From CAXBGS01 sp963975425 (GTDB lineage: Bacteria; Planctomycetota; Planctomycetia; Pirellulales; Pirellulaceae), in NCBI GenBank assembly GCA_963975425.1, contig CAXBGS010000012.1:62001-126000 (forward strand): a DNA stretch of 64,000 nt, given 5' to 3'. Position 1 is the first letter of the stretch; every line of letters begins with the position of its first letter. Of the stretch, positions 51,219 to 60,610 are shown in pieces. The notes under the pieces are model-generated. The model was not told the origin of the DNA. It saw only the letters and a list, made by a program, of their open reading frames with translations, and made no database searches. Both the position numbers and the translations under genes were made by a program.

Positions 51219-53594
51219 TTACTTGTACAAAAAGATATCGCTCACAATCGCTTGGTGGATTAAAGAGCGAAGTCCATAATCGTCTGGTTCGGTCGCCGAA
51301 ACGATTCTGTCGATCTCGTCGCGATCGGCAAACTCGATCGGGCCCCCGGTCGCGTAAGTCAACAGTTTTTCGGCGAAATTTCTGGCGAGCGGCCGGACGT
51401 CTTCGGAAACGATTTCTCGAAACGTGTCAAAGTCGTCGAACGACCGCCCATCGGGCATTGAGTAACTGGGGTCGACCGGCGATCCGGGTTTCAGTTTTCG
51501 GCCAACGACCTGGATGTAGCGATCACGCCAACGACCCGCCGCGTCAAAGTTTTCAAGCGCGAATCCGGCTGGATCAATCTTCTCGTGACAACTGGCGCAC
51601 GCGGTGTCGCTTCGATGCTTGGCCAACATTTCGCGAATCGTCGTGGCGCCACGGATATCGGGCTCAATCGCCGGCACGTTTTCCGGCGGTGGTGGAATCG
51701 TTTGCCCCAAAATTCGCTCACAAACCCACACACCTCTCAGGACCGGCGATGTGTTGGTCCCGTTGGCGGTCACTTTGAGAATCGATCCGTGTGCCAACAG
51801 GCCACCACGATGGTGTTTCTGGTTCAACGAAACTTTACGCCACTGGTCGCCCGCAACACCATCAATCCCATAGAACCGCGCCAAACGACTGTTCAGAAAG
51901 GTAAAGTCGCTGTCGATCAGTTGCTTGGCCGAAACGTTGTTTTCGATCAGGAACTGCAAATAGCGACGAGTTTCGTTCAACATTCCGTCTTGAACAACGA
52001 TGTCAAAATCATTGTGCAGCCGACGATCCGGATCGGTGAAATCGATATCGACCAAATCCAACCATTGATCCGCAAAGTCTCTGACGAATTGACTTCCGCT
52101 TTCTCCATCGAGCAGTCGCTCGACTTGCGCGTGCAATTGATCGGGATCACTTAATTCGCCGCGTTCGGCCAAGCCCCGCAAAGCGTCATCGGGCATCGAA
52201 CCTGTGAACAAATAACTTAGCCGCGATGCGATCGCATCGTCGTCCAACTTGCCCGCCGGTTCGACAAAGTACAAGAACCGCGGCGAACACAGCACCGCGC
52301 GATAGGCCTTGCGAAGAGCCTCGATCGGATTCATTCCCGCCGCTAAGTCTTGACGCATCGATTCCACATACGGCTGAATCTGCTCAGGCGTCACCTCACG
52401 CCGAAACGCACGCTGTGTAAAACGACGTAATTGTTGTGCCATCCGCTGGGCATGCTTGCCATCGGCAATGACCAATTCGCCTTTCTTGCTGACGGTCACA
52501 TCCAGATCACCGAACAGCGACTGGCGAACGTCCGAAACAGAGCCGCCGGGATGGATCTCTTCGATCACCATCGAGTGCAGCGCTAGCCCAGGAACGTTTT
52601 GATCTTCGCATTCGCCGGTGCCAACCTGACCGCCCTGAGTCTTGGCCTGTCGCAGCGTTTCATCGCCTGGCCGAAATTCCAACATGTGATCTTTGGGGAT
52701 CCAGGCCGTGAATGTCAATTCACGTGGCTGTTCGGTCGCCTCGAAGGAACCGATCCAGTTCATCAGCGGCGCACCTGAATTACATCGACCGCTGCGTACG
52801 GTACACCACACGCCGTGATCATCGGGTTGATTCACCGCCGAGGCTTTTACGGTGAATGTGTACCACCCGCTTTTTCGCATCGTGGTCGACGTGACGCGTC
52901 CATAAAAAATCAGCCGATGAGACCAAACGACGGCGAGCCCATTTCGCATTTCGGGATCACGACAACGACGGCGCGGATCGCTGCGTGCCAGTTCACGCGC
53001 GGTGTACTCGCGTCGCCAAACGTCCGAATCACTTTCGGCGGCCCTGGCGAATGCGGTGTCCAAAGCCGTATCGACCACATTCAAATGAGACGCCAACTGG
53101 AAATGTGACATCGCCTGTGCTTCGGCGATATTGTTGAATCCGTGTGCACGCGGTTCGTCGGACATCATTGCGGCCAACGGAACGTCGATTCCAAGCAAAT
53201 CGTGCAGCGTGCGTTCTAGCTGCAAGTTGGTCAGACGACGCCCGCGGACACGTCCGAAGCGGTCATGCTGATCTCGCTGATACTGCTTGATCCAGTCGCC
53301 GGTAGTGGAAAGAAATTCAAACGCTTCTTCGCTATCGACTTCCCCCGCATCCTCCGGTGGCATCTCGCCGGCATCGACCCGGTCCACGATTTTAATCCAC
53401 GCGTCCAATGACGCTGGGTCGGACAAATCGTGTTGCAACGACTCGATATCCAGACCGGCTTCGGAATCGGTTCCCGTGTGACAGTCCAGACAATGATCGC
53501 GCAGAAATACATTCGTCGCGTCATCAGCCGTGGCGGTCGAAACCAAGGCGATTAGCAGTACCGACAATGAGACAGATTTCAAGACAATCGCCAT
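51219..53594 (-). CDS. DUF1592/DUF1588/DUF1585 multi-domain cytochrome-like protein
   Basis: 791 residues with a signal peptide (SLSVLLIALVSTATA). A first heme-c-like site is HCLDCHTG (about 35), in a PSCyt1-like region ending MPPED. Then come the DUF1587 segment (RLTNLQLERTLHDLLGIDVP), a carbohydrate-binding-like beta region, DUF1595 (FTQRAFRREVTPEQI), DUF1592 (YLFTGSMPDDALRGLA), DUF1588 (RGGLLAHGSILKVTANG and CASCHEKIDPAGFALENFD, a second CxxCH) and C-terminal DUF1585 (FAEKLLTYATGGPIEFADRD). It is paired with the DUF1552 gene in a probable operon. Family function is unknown; electron transfer linked to polymer degradation has been proposed. The intact order suggests a complete gene. Confidence 0.93.
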   Translation of the reverse strand: MAIVLKSVSLSVLLIALVSTATADDATNVFLRDHCLDCHTGTDSEAGLDIESLQHDLSDPASLDAWIKIVDRVDAGEMPPEDAGEVDSEEAFEFLSTTGDWIKQYQRDQHDRFGRVRGRRLTNLQLERTLHDLLGIDVPLAAMMSDEPRAHGFNNIAEAQAMSHFQLASHLNVVDTALDTAFARAAESDSDVWRREYTARELARSDPRRRCRDPEMRNGLAVVWSHRLIFYGRVTSTTMRKSGWYTFTVKASAVNQPDDHGVWCTVRSGRCNSGAPLMNWIGSFEATEQPRELTFTAWIPKDHMLEFRPGDETLRQAKTQGGQVGTGECEDQNVPGLALHSMVIEEIHPGGSVSDVRQSLFGDLDVTVSKKGELVIADGKHAQRMAQQLRRFTQRAFRREVTPEQIQPYVESMRQDLAAGMNPIEALRKAYRAVLCSPRFLYFVEPAGKLDDDAIASRLSYLFTGSMPDDALRGLAERGELSDPDQLHAQVERLLDGESGSQFVRDFADQWLDLVDIDFTDPDRRLHNDFDIVVQDGMLNETRRYLQFLIENNVSAKQLIDSDFTFLNSRLARFYGIDGVAGDQWRKVSLNQKHHRGGLLAHGSILKVTANGTNTSPVLRGVWVCERILGQTIPPPPENVPAIEPDIRGATTIREMLAKHRSDTACASCHEKIDPAGFALENFDAAGRWRDRYIQVVGRKLKPGSPVDPSYSMPDGRSFDDFDTFREIVSEDVRPLARNFAEKLLTYATGGPIEFADRDEIDRIVSATEPDDYGLRSLIHQAIVSDIFLYK

Positions 53595-53863
53595 GCAAAC
53601 TACGGTGATTGAGGAAGGCGGGACGGGACAAAGGAGGGACCGCGCGGGTGGGGGGGAAGGATGTCTTCAATTCGGTAAGTGACATCATCCGACGCAGCAC
53701 CACATATTCTAGGCAACTGCCGGAACTTTGACGAGCCGAAATCTGCCGCGAACGTCCGACAAAACGCCCGCGTTTTCGGGGCTAATCCGGCTAAGACGCG
53801 GCCCAAGCCGGCAGGACGGCGGCAGCGAGTCGTCGGTGACAGTCGGGCGACGAGAACGTGAAT

Positions 53864-55084
53864 TCAGGTCGTGTATTCCGAATTGAATGTCACGTAGTTG
53901 GTGGTCAGGTCGCTGGCCCAGCGAGTTGCGGTTCCATTTCCTTCGCCCACGCATAAATCGACTGCCACTTCCACTTCGCTTTTCATTTTGCGACTCAATT
54001 GCGCCGCGTCGAAGGCGGCGGGGACGCCATTTTCGTAAATCGTCTCGCCGCAAAGTTTCAGGGTGGTTCGGTCGGGAGTGATCGCGGCGTCGGCATAACC
54101 GGCTGCCGAAACGATGCGTCCCCAGTTGGGATCGCCGCCCGTGATCGCCGTTTTGACCAAGGGGCTGTCGCCAATCGTTTTCGCGATACGGTTGGCCTGT
54201 TCGACGCTTTGGGCGCCGTGCACATGAATTGCCATGAAATGCTTCGCCCCCTCGCCATCGCGAACCAGTTGCTTGGCCAAGGCAATCGAAATTTCGTTTA
54301 GTCGGTCGGCGAACTGTGCAAGTGCGGTGCCCGAAAGCGGTTCACCATCGCCGCTGGCCATCAACAACAAGGTATCGTTGGTGCTGGTGTGCTGATCGAC
54401 GCTGACGCAATTGAAACTGACGTTGACGGCATCGGACAACAAACGCTTCGCGTCCTCGGGACGCAGCGCCGCGTCGGTCATCACCACGGCCAACATGGTT
54501 GCCATGTTCGGCGCAATCATCCCGGCTCCCTTTGCCATTGCCGCCATCCGAATCGACTGGTCGCCGCAAGTAAACGACGTTGTGGCAACTTTGCGTCCGT
54601 TGTCAGTCGTCAAAATCGCATCGGCCGCCGATTTAAAAGCATCCACGCCACCCGCCAAGCCGGCGCAGGCTTTGGTGATCCCGCTGCGAACCGTATCCAT
54701 CGGCAAGTGATGGCCGATCACGCCGGTGCTCATTACCAATACGCCTTCTTCCGCACAGCCGACTTCGCCGGCCACCATTCGGCACATTTCCACGGCGTCC
54801 TGCATACCTTGGTCACCGGTGCATGCGTTGGCATTGCCGCTGTTGGTCACGACCGCTCGGATCGATGCACTCGGCGTCCGCTGGCGACACAACACGACGG
54901 GTGCAGCGACGATTTGGTTTTGGGTATAGACCCCGGCGACGACGAGCGGTTTATCGGCAACAATCAAGGAAACATCGGGCTTGCCACTCGCCTTGATCCC
55001 GGCCGCGACACCGGCGAACCGGAATCCGTGGGGAAGCGTCTGGTCGGTCGGTTGCATGGCGAACAAAGTTTCGGGTTTTGACAT
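53864..55084 (-). CDS. argJ: Bifunctional glutamate N-acetyltransferase / amino-acid acetyltransferase
   Basis: 406 residues, typical length. It has VTNSGNANACTG (81-90), VMSTGVIGHHLPM, KVATTSFTCGDQSIRMAAMAKGAGMI, and the autocleavage site NMATMLAVVMTDA with nucleophile Thr196, which after self-cleavage becomes the N-terminus of the beta chain. It transfers the acetyl group from N-acetylornithine to glutamate, closing the arginine acetyl cycle, and may also use acetyl-CoA. It is alone on this strand, divergent from the ABC-2 operon, with the DUF1592 gene about 270 bp downstream. No other arg gene is in the window. Confidence 0.95.
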   Translation of the reverse strand: MSKPETLFAMQPTDQTLPHGFRFAGVAAGIKASGKPDVSLIVADKPLVVAGVYTQNQIVAAPVVLCRQRTPSASIRAVVTNSGNANACTGDQGMQDAVEMCRMVAGEVGCAEEGVLVMSTGVIGHHLPMDTVRSGITKACAGLAGGVDAFKSAADAILTTDNGRKVATTSFTCGDQSIRMAAMAKGAGMIAPNMATMLAVVMTDAALRPEDAKRLLSDAVNVSFNCVSVDQHTSTNDTLLLMASGDGEPLSGTALAQFADRLNEISIALAKQLVRDGEGAKHFMAIHVHGAQSVEQANRIAKTIGDSPLVKTAITGGDPNWGRIVSAAGYADAAITPDRTTLKLCGETIYENGVPAAFDAAQLSRKMKSEVEVAVDLCVGEGNGTATRWASDLTTNYVTFNSEYTT

Positions 55085-55256
55085 GGGAAATTAATTCGGC
55101 ACTGGGTTTCGATGCGGAAACGGCGTGTTTCCTTGAAGAATCGGAAAGCGAATCGTCAAACGAGCGCGATGGTGGCAGTGGTCGGGCTCGTATCGTGCCT
55201 ACACTCGTTCATATCGATGAGTGAATGAATTGATGCAGGAAGCTTGGAACTGAAAT

Positions 55257-56258
55257 TTGAGTTTGGACAACATAACACTCCGCGAGGCCGCCTCCGATCC
55301 GGCATCCACCAGTGAGCCCAGCGCGATCGTTCGGACTTGGCAACTGTCCAAGCGTTACGGCGACTTCGACGCATTAGCGGACTGCTCGGTTCGGGTACCA
55401 CGAGGTGAAATTTTCGGACTTCTCGGTCCCAACGGTGCGGGAAAGACCACCCTGATTCGGCTGTTGCTGGGACTGCTGCGTCCGACCGCCGGCCGCTGCG
55501 AAATCGACGGTCTTTCACCTCAAAGCGATGGGGTAAGTTTGCGTGAAAGGGTGGCATACCTGCCCGGTGACGCTCGCTTGCCCCGACACCTAAGTGGCGC
55601 CGGCGTCATTCGTTTCTTCGCTCGCATGCATCCCTTGGGTGACCAAGAACGCAGCTTTCAGATTGCCGACCAGTTGGAACTGGACACCAAGCGGTACGTC
55701 GCGTTCATGTCCACCGGAATGCGTCAAAAGCTGGCACTCGCCGTTGTGCTGGGTCCACGAACGCCGCTGTTGATTTTGGACGAGCCGACGGCAAATTTGG
55801 ATCCGACGATCCGTGGCAAGGTTCTCGATTTTGTCCGCGAGGCGCGCGAGGACGGTCGCACCGTGATGCTTTCTTCGCACGTGATGAGCGAAATCGAAGA
55901 ATCGTGTGATCGCGTCGCGTTTCTTCGCCATGGACGATTGGCGCACCAATTGATCATGGACGACTTATTTCAACGGCATCGCATCTCGGCCACGACAACG
56001 GGGCAACCGATTGAAGTTCCCACAGAGTTTGTGTCGTACGTTCAAGTTCGATCCGTCGCTTCGCCGCCGAACCAGTCACCGGACCGTCTATCGCGAGTCC
56101 AGATCGACACCGCAGGCGACTTAGAAACGCTGCTGCCGTGGCTGAACTCGCTAAACCTGCAGCGATTACGGATCGAACCGTTGGGACTGCGAGCGGTCTA
56201 TGACTCGGTTCACGCGTCGGGACAAAGTGGCAAATCCGCGGCGGAGCCGTCGACATGA
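55257..56258 (+). CDS. ABC-2 type exporter ATP-binding protein
   Basis: 333 residues. The frame opens only two codons before the TTG at 55257, so the start must be this TTG or the next one at 55263. The ATPase domain (about 25-235) has Walker A GPNGAGKTT, a Q-loop region VAYLPGDARL, the signature FMSTGMRQKLALAV in place of canonical LSGGQ (a form common in CcmA-like exporters), Walker B LLILDEPTANLDP and the H-loop in MLSSHVMSEIEE. A C-terminal extension of about 95 residues may regulate or bind the permease. It overlaps the permease gene by four bases (ATGA). Substrate unknown. Confidence 0.92.
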   Translation: MSLDNITLREAASDPASTSEPSAIVRTWQLSKRYGDFDALADCSVRVPRGEIFGLLGPNGAGKTTLIRLLLGLLRPTAGRCEIDGLSPQSDGVSLRERVAYLPGDARLPRHLSGAGVIRFFARMHPLGDQERSFQIADQLELDTKRYVAFMSTGMRQKLALAVVLGPRTPLLILDEPTANLDPTIRGKVLDFVREAREDGRTVMLSSHVMSEIEESCDRVAFLRHGRLAHQLIMDDLFQRHRISATTTGQPIEVPTEFVSYVQVRSVASPPNQSPDRLSRVQIDTAGDLETLLPWLNSLNLQRLRIEPLGLRAVYDSVHASGQSGKSAAEPST

Positions 56259-57220
56259 TCAACCGGATTCTGATTCAAAAATACATCAGCCAATCGATGC
56301 TGTTGTTTCTGTCCTGCGGAGCGGCGATGTTCGCGTTCGCTTGGGTCCGCGTCTGGGTGGTCAGCCTGTTGGACATGGGACAGTTCCAAACGATCTTGGA
56401 CCAATTTCGCGACTTCGAGAAGTTTGCTCCGATCGAATTCGATTCTCTTTTTACTTACCCCGGTCGTGTCGGCATGACGTTCGACGAACCGATCGTGATC
56501 CTGTGTACCGTGATCTGGTGCATCTCGCGTGGCAGCGACGTCGTCAGCGGAGAACTCGGGCGTGGCACGCTTGAAATGCTGCTTTCACAACCGATCAGCC
56601 GGCGGACGTTACTGTGTTCGCATACAGTCGTCTCGATTCTTGGTTTGGCGTTGCTGTGTTTGCTGGTGTGGGCGGGCATCGGAGTCGGCGTATATGCGAC
56701 GACCGTCAAAGAAACCGTGCCGACGCCGACCATTCAAATTCCGATATTCAACATCGATGTACCGTTGGTCGCTGGCGAACCTGAAAAATTGAATGTTCCG
56801 CTGCGAGACCGTGTCGATGTACGAACCTACGCGGCGGCGACCTTTCACCTTTTTTCGTTCGGTTTCTTTCTGCTGGCACTTTCAACAATGCTCAGCAGCT
56901 TCGATCGGTATCGCTGGCGCACCGTCGGTGCGGTTGTGGCAATCTATGTGATGCAACTGGTGATGTTCGGACTCGGCAAGGCGGCCGAGTCGCTGGACGG
57001 ATTGTTGTCGCTAACGTTCTTTAGTTGCTACAAACCGCAGAAAATGACCTCGCTGGCCGTCAACGAAGGCCTGGCCGCACCATGGAACCTCGCAGCCCCC
57101 CTGGGGGACTTGCCGCTGCCGCCACTTGTGTACCCGCTGATTCTTTGGGGTTTTGGCATGGCATTCTATGTGATTGCGATGTGGCATTTCTCGCGACGCG
57201 ATCTGCCAGCACCGCTATGA
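56255..57220 (+). CDS. ABC-2 type exporter permease
   Basis: 321 residues with about six transmembrane segments: SMLLFLSCGAAMFAFAWVRV near the N-terminus, HTVVSILGLALLCLLVWAGIG (about 125-145), FHLFSFGFFLLALSTML, WRTVGAVVAIYVMQLVMFGLG and a C-terminal YPLILWGFGMAFYVIAMW. The segment SRGSDVVSGELGRGTLEMLLSQPISRRTLL is the cytoplasmic coupling region characteristic of ABC-2 permeases. It pairs with the overlapping ATPase gene; exported substrate unknown. A STAS-domain gene follows after 51 bp and may be cotranscribed. Confidence 0.88.
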   Translation: MINRILIQKYISQSMLLFLSCGAAMFAFAWVRVWVVSLLDMGQFQTILDQFRDFEKFAPIEFDSLFTYPGRVGMTFDEPIVILCTVIWCISRGSDVVSGELGRGTLEMLLSQPISRRTLLCSHTVVSILGLALLCLLVWAGIGVGVYATTVKETVPTPTIQIPIFNIDVPLVAGEPEKLNVPLRDRVDVRTYAAATFHLFSFGFFLLALSTMLSSFDRYRWRTVGAVVAIYVMQLVMFGLGKAAESLDGLLSLTFFSCYKPQKMTSLAVNEGLAAPWNLAAPLGDLPLPPLVYPLILWGFGMAFYVIAMWHFSRRDLPAPL

Positions 57221-57271
57221 TGGTCGGCAATGCCTGATATCTGGATACGTGCTTGGGGCGCTTGATTAACC

Positions 57272-57619
57272 ATGATCGATTACACGACGTACAACACCGG
57301 CGAAAACGACGAAATACTCGTCTTGGAATTGACCGGCCGGCTGGACGAGAAAACGGCGACGTTTTTATTTGATTGCGTCGACGGCCACATCAAACATGGT
57401 CGCACCAAACTGATATTGGACTGCAGCGATCTCGAACACATCGTCAGCGCGGGGTTGGGCACGCTGGTTCGCATTCATTTTCGACTGAAAGAACAGGGCG
57501 GACAGGTTCATCTTGTGGGCGTGCAAGGCGTCGTCGCGGACATCTTGCGACTGGTGCACTTTGAAAAACTATTCCACATGCACGACTCGGTTGACGAAGC
57601 CGTCGAAAGCATCAGCTAG
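57272..57619 (+). CDS. STAS-domain protein (anti-sigma factor antagonist-like)
   Basis: 115 residues, a single STAS domain: ILVLELTGRLDEKTATFLFDCV, TKLILDCSDLEHIVSAGLGTLVRIHF and GGQVHLVGVQGVVADILRLVHFEKLF. Ser59 in the VSAGLG loop matches the serine phosphorylated by anti-sigma kinases in SpoIIAA/RsbV proteins, so partner switching with a histidine-kinase-like anti-sigma factor is plausible. No such kinase is encoded nearby. It could also regulate a transporter, as STAS domains do, given the exporter upstream. Confidence 0.9.
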   Translation: MIDYTTYNTGENDEILVLELTGRLDEKTATFLFDCVDGHIKHGRTKLILDCSDLEHIVSAGLGTLVRIHFRLKEQGGQVHLVGVQGVVADILRLVHFEKLFHMHDSVDEAVESIS

Positions 57620-57638
57620 ACGTCTTAAAATTTACACT

Positions 57639-57653
57639 GCGTAAAGATTACGC
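57639..57653. terminator. Small hairpin between convergent genes
   Basis: GCGTAA-AGA-TTACGC is a perfect 6-bp stem in the 70-bp gap between the STAS gene and the convergent membrane-protein gene. There is no T tract, so terminator function is tentative. Confidence 0.3.
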
Positions 57654-57689
57654 GGCGCATGCGACGTGACCATGTCGCCGACAAACTTG

Positions 57690-59306
57690 CTAGGGTATCT
57701 CATACACCGCGTACGTTTCGTTCGTCTCATTGCCGCGGGGGTACAGTTTGACCAACGGCAAGTGCTTTCCTGTCACGCGGCGGTCAACGATCATCAAGCG
57801 GGCCCCGTATCTTTTGCGAAACTCGCGCAGTTGCCGGTACTGGATCGTGACCCGAACGGTCCCCAATCGCCTGGGAAAGACGTCACGAAATCGCCGGTAC
57901 CATTCTCGCAGCGACGTGGCATCCTGCGGAACGTCCTTCCAGTTGACCACTTCGCTGCGCTGCGAATACCACTTGAACGTTTGCTGATGACGTGGCGTCA
58001 GAAACACGGCGTCATGGGGTGTTGCCGTTTCAGCCCAATCGCACACCGCCAACCAATCGGCAAACACGGCGCGCTGTTGCTCGGGTGATGCATCACCGTC
58101 CCAGCCGAGCAGTCGGTTGCTGACCGACGGCGGTACACCGAGTCGTCCCCGATCAAACGCGCCAGCGGCCACCAACCCTATTGCACACACCAATCCGATC
58201 GTGGCAACGGACCGTGTGACCGCGTCACGATCGGCTAGCGATCGCATCACCAAGAGTGCAAACGTCAGCGGTACAATTGCATCGGTCAATCGGAACCAAT
58301 AGTACCGTAACAACTTTGCGCCCAGGTCCGGTGCAATCGACGGCAACGTTCCCACGCCCAGTCCCACGACGGCGATTGCGACGGCACCTAAAGTGAACGC
58401 GTATATGCGATTCCATGAATCGGAACGTGAACGGCGATAGAAATAGAACGTCAATCCAGCGGTCATCGCAATCAAGACCGCATGCCGGACATACCATGAC
58501 CACAAGAAATTGGCTGGCAGCAAATGATGCTTGATCCGAAAGTAAGCATAGATACGCGCCGCCGCCAACGAATCCTCGCTGCTGGCACCACTGGTCAGCC
58601 ACAACGCCGGCAGCAAACCGAACAGCGCGATCGATCCGCCGGTGAACAAGGCCGGAGTGAAAAACCGAGGACGGTCCTGTCGAGGAAGTTCCGTCAAACA
58701 CCAAGTGATCATCGCCGCGATAACGGCCCAGCCACCCGATAGCACGTGAAACGCGGATGCGGCACCCAATAAAATCCACACGCGGCCCCAGTGACGCTGA
58801 GTCAATTCTGACAACGCCATCAGCACCAATCCGTATGCAGGCACTTTCGCTTCGATGCCGCCGACGACCCACTCACCGGCCAGATTTCCGTGTTCGATTC
58901 CCGCCATCCAGGCGACCGCGACACCGAGACACGCCCAGGGTCTTGGTATCAAACGCCACGTCAATTGGCGCAGTCCGACCGCAAGCATCAACCACCCCAC
59001 GAATCGGCCAATCCATGCAGTCGACTCTAGGGACAACACCAGCGTGGGCCATCCGAACAGCGCATAGAATGTGGTATGCGCTTTACCCGAAGCGGCAAAC
59101 AAGTCGTTGGCGCACCACTGCGGATTCCAAAAATTCTTGGCCTTTACCAAGTAGTGCGCCTCGTTGACCATCGGTGGCGGATCACCGGCATAGACAAAGA
59201 ACAGCAACATCAACAATGCGACTTCGGTCGTACAAAGTCGCCACGACGCTGCGGGCACATCGGTTGCGATTTTGATCGCTGGTGAGTCGCCGGTTGCTTC
59301 AATCAC
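57690..59306 (-). CDS. Multi-pass membrane protein, GT-C-like topology (DUF6798-type C-terminus)
   Basis: 538 residues, start GTG 59306 overlapping the pdxA stop (GTGA). About ten hydrophobic helices cover residues 25-390 (for example VALLMLLFFVYAG, FHVLSGGWAVIAAMITWCL, IALFGLLPALWLTSG). A periplasmic-like loop near the start (PPPMVNEAHYLVKAKNFWNP) contains acidic and His residues in the place where GT-C glycosyltransferases carry catalytic Asp/Glu. The soluble C-terminus (DGDASPEQQRAVFADWLAV, HDAVFLTPRHQQTFKWYSQR) resembles DUF6798 as I recall it. A lipid-linked sugar transferase is possible; the function is unproven. It forms an operon with pdxA. Confidence 0.7.
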   Translation of the reverse strand: MIEATGDSPAIKIATDVPAASWRLCTTEVALLMLLFFVYAGDPPPMVNEAHYLVKAKNFWNPQWCANDLFAASGKAHTTFYALFGWPTLVLSLESTAWIGRFVGWLMLAVGLRQLTWRLIPRPWACLGVAVAWMAGIEHGNLAGEWVVGGIEAKVPAYGLVLMALSELTQRHWGRVWILLGAASAFHVLSGGWAVIAAMITWCLTELPRQDRPRFFTPALFTGGSIALFGLLPALWLTSGASSEDSLAAARIYAYFRIKHHLLPANFLWSWYVRHAVLIAMTAGLTFYFYRRSRSDSWNRIYAFTLGAVAIAVVGLGVGTLPSIAPDLGAKLLRYYWFRLTDAIVPLTFALLVMRSLADRDAVTRSVATIGLVCAIGLVAAGAFDRGRLGVPPSVSNRLLGWDGDASPEQQRAVFADWLAVCDWAETATPHDAVFLTPRHQQTFKWYSQRSEVVNWKDVPQDATSLREWYRRFRDVFPRRLGTVRVTIQYRQLREFRKRYGARLMIVDRRVTGKHLPLVKLYPRGNETNETYAVYEIP

Positions 59307-60322
59307 GATTTACCGCACAGGTCCGTTGCCATCTTGATCGCGGCCAACATGCTTTGCTCGCTCGCTTTTCCTTGCCATGCCAAGTCCATCGCTGTGCCAT
59401 GGTCGACACTCGTCCGCACGATCGGCAATCCGAGTGTGACATTCACGGCATCATCGAACGACAATGCCTTCAGGGGTATCAGTCCCTGATCGTGATACAT
59501 GCAGACGTAAACATCCGTTTTCGATCGCCACGCAGGTGTGAACGCGGTATCCGGCGGCAGTGGACCAACAACCTGAATGCCATCTTTTCGTGCTTGCTGG
59601 ATCGCCGGCGCGATGATGTCGGATTCCTCACCGTGACTGAACATTCCATTCTCGCCAGCGTGCGGATTCAAACCGCACACCGCGATGGCCGGTTCACGGC
59701 GGTGCTTGCGTCTGGCGGCATCCGCACTCAACCGGATCGTACGAAGCACAGCTTCTCGCGACAATTGTCCTGGGACATCGGCCAAGGGAATGTGGATCGT
59801 TACCAACGCGCAAGAAATCATGTCGCTGGTCAACATCATGCAGTGGTCGCCGGCACCGGTTCGATCGGCAAGCAATTCCGTATGACCGGCGTAGGGAATC
59901 CCGGCATCGTGCCAAGCCTCTTTTTGAATGGGGCCGGTGACCACGGCGTCAATCTGGTGATGCATGGCCGCGTCGATTGCGGTCGTGACGGCGAGGAAGG
60001 AAGCCTTTCCGGTCTGCGAGCTAAACTGTCCCGCCCGAACTGTATTTCCCAGTAAATCGCCGCAGTTGACGATGCACGCTGCGTCAGCCGTTGCCAGCGA
60101 GTCCAGACCGATCGTGGCAGGCAGGGGCAATTGCAACCGCCCAGCGATGGTGGTCAAGACCTCGGCCGGGCCCAATACAATGGGAATGCAGCTTTGTAAG
60201 ACTCGCGAATCCGCGACGCAGCGGAGTGCCAATTCGGGGCCAACCCCGGCCGCATCGCCCACGGTAATCGCAATGCGGGGTAAAGGATGCGGTGATGAAC
60301 TTGGCTGGGCCGGAGTCGACAT
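59303..60322 (-). CDS. pdxA: 4-hydroxythreonine-4-phosphate dehydrogenase
   Basis: 339 residues. Conserved segments are RIAITVGDAAGVGPELAL (the family's GDPAGIGPE loop with Ala for Pro), VTGPIQKEAWHDAGIPYAGHTELLADRTG, GLNPHAGENGMFSHGEE and VYVCMYHDQGLIPLKAL. The metal-binding His residues in GHTE and YHDQG are present. It oxidises 4-phosphohydroxy-threonine to 3-amino-2-oxopropyl phosphate in the deoxyxylulose-independent-of-PLP-salvage branch of vitamin B6 synthesis, acting before PdxJ. It is cotranscribed with the multi-pass membrane-protein gene through a GTGA overlap; no pdxJ is in the window. Confidence 0.95.
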   Translation of the reverse strand: MSTPAQPSSSPHPLPRIAITVGDAAGVGPELALRCVADSRVLQSCIPIVLGPAEVLTTIAGRLQLPLPATIGLDSLATADAACIVNCGDLLGNTVRAGQFSSQTGKASFLAVTTAIDAAMHHQIDAVVTGPIQKEAWHDAGIPYAGHTELLADRTGAGDHCMMLTSDMISCALVTIHIPLADVPGQLSREAVLRTIRLSADAARRKHRREPAIAVCGLNPHAGENGMFSHGEESDIIAPAIQQARKDGIQVVGPLPPDTAFTPAWRSKTDVYVCMYHDQGLIPLKALSFDDAVNVTLGLPIVRTSVDHGTAMDLAWQGKASEQSMLAAIKMATDLCGKS

Positions 60323-60610
60323 GAGGCTGGGGTTTCGATTGGTATGGCGTTACGGTCGCCCGTCCGATGATGATGATGGCTGGTCACGATGATGATGGGT
60401 AACACGGTCGCTGGCCGTCCGAGGTTCCGGTCCCACGTCCTGGGCCAACGCCACGACCGACGTCGCAGCACAACCCACCCATCGTCTCGACCGTTCCGCG
60501 GTGGCGACGGCCGCGAAATCCGATCGACGATCGCAAATTGACCGTGAATCGATCCAGACAACCGCCCTACAATGGGGCGCAAGCTTAACCGATGAACGAG
60601 TGATTCTTGA

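Noticed and set aside
54389..55081. 230-codon plus-strand frame across argJ
   Set aside because: Antisense shadow of a conserved gene, His/Arg-rich product with no family features.
55257..56258. Degenerate ABC signature (STGMRQK) as a sign of inactivity
   Set aside because: This form is common in CcmA-like exporter ATPases; Walker A, Walker B and H-loop are intact.
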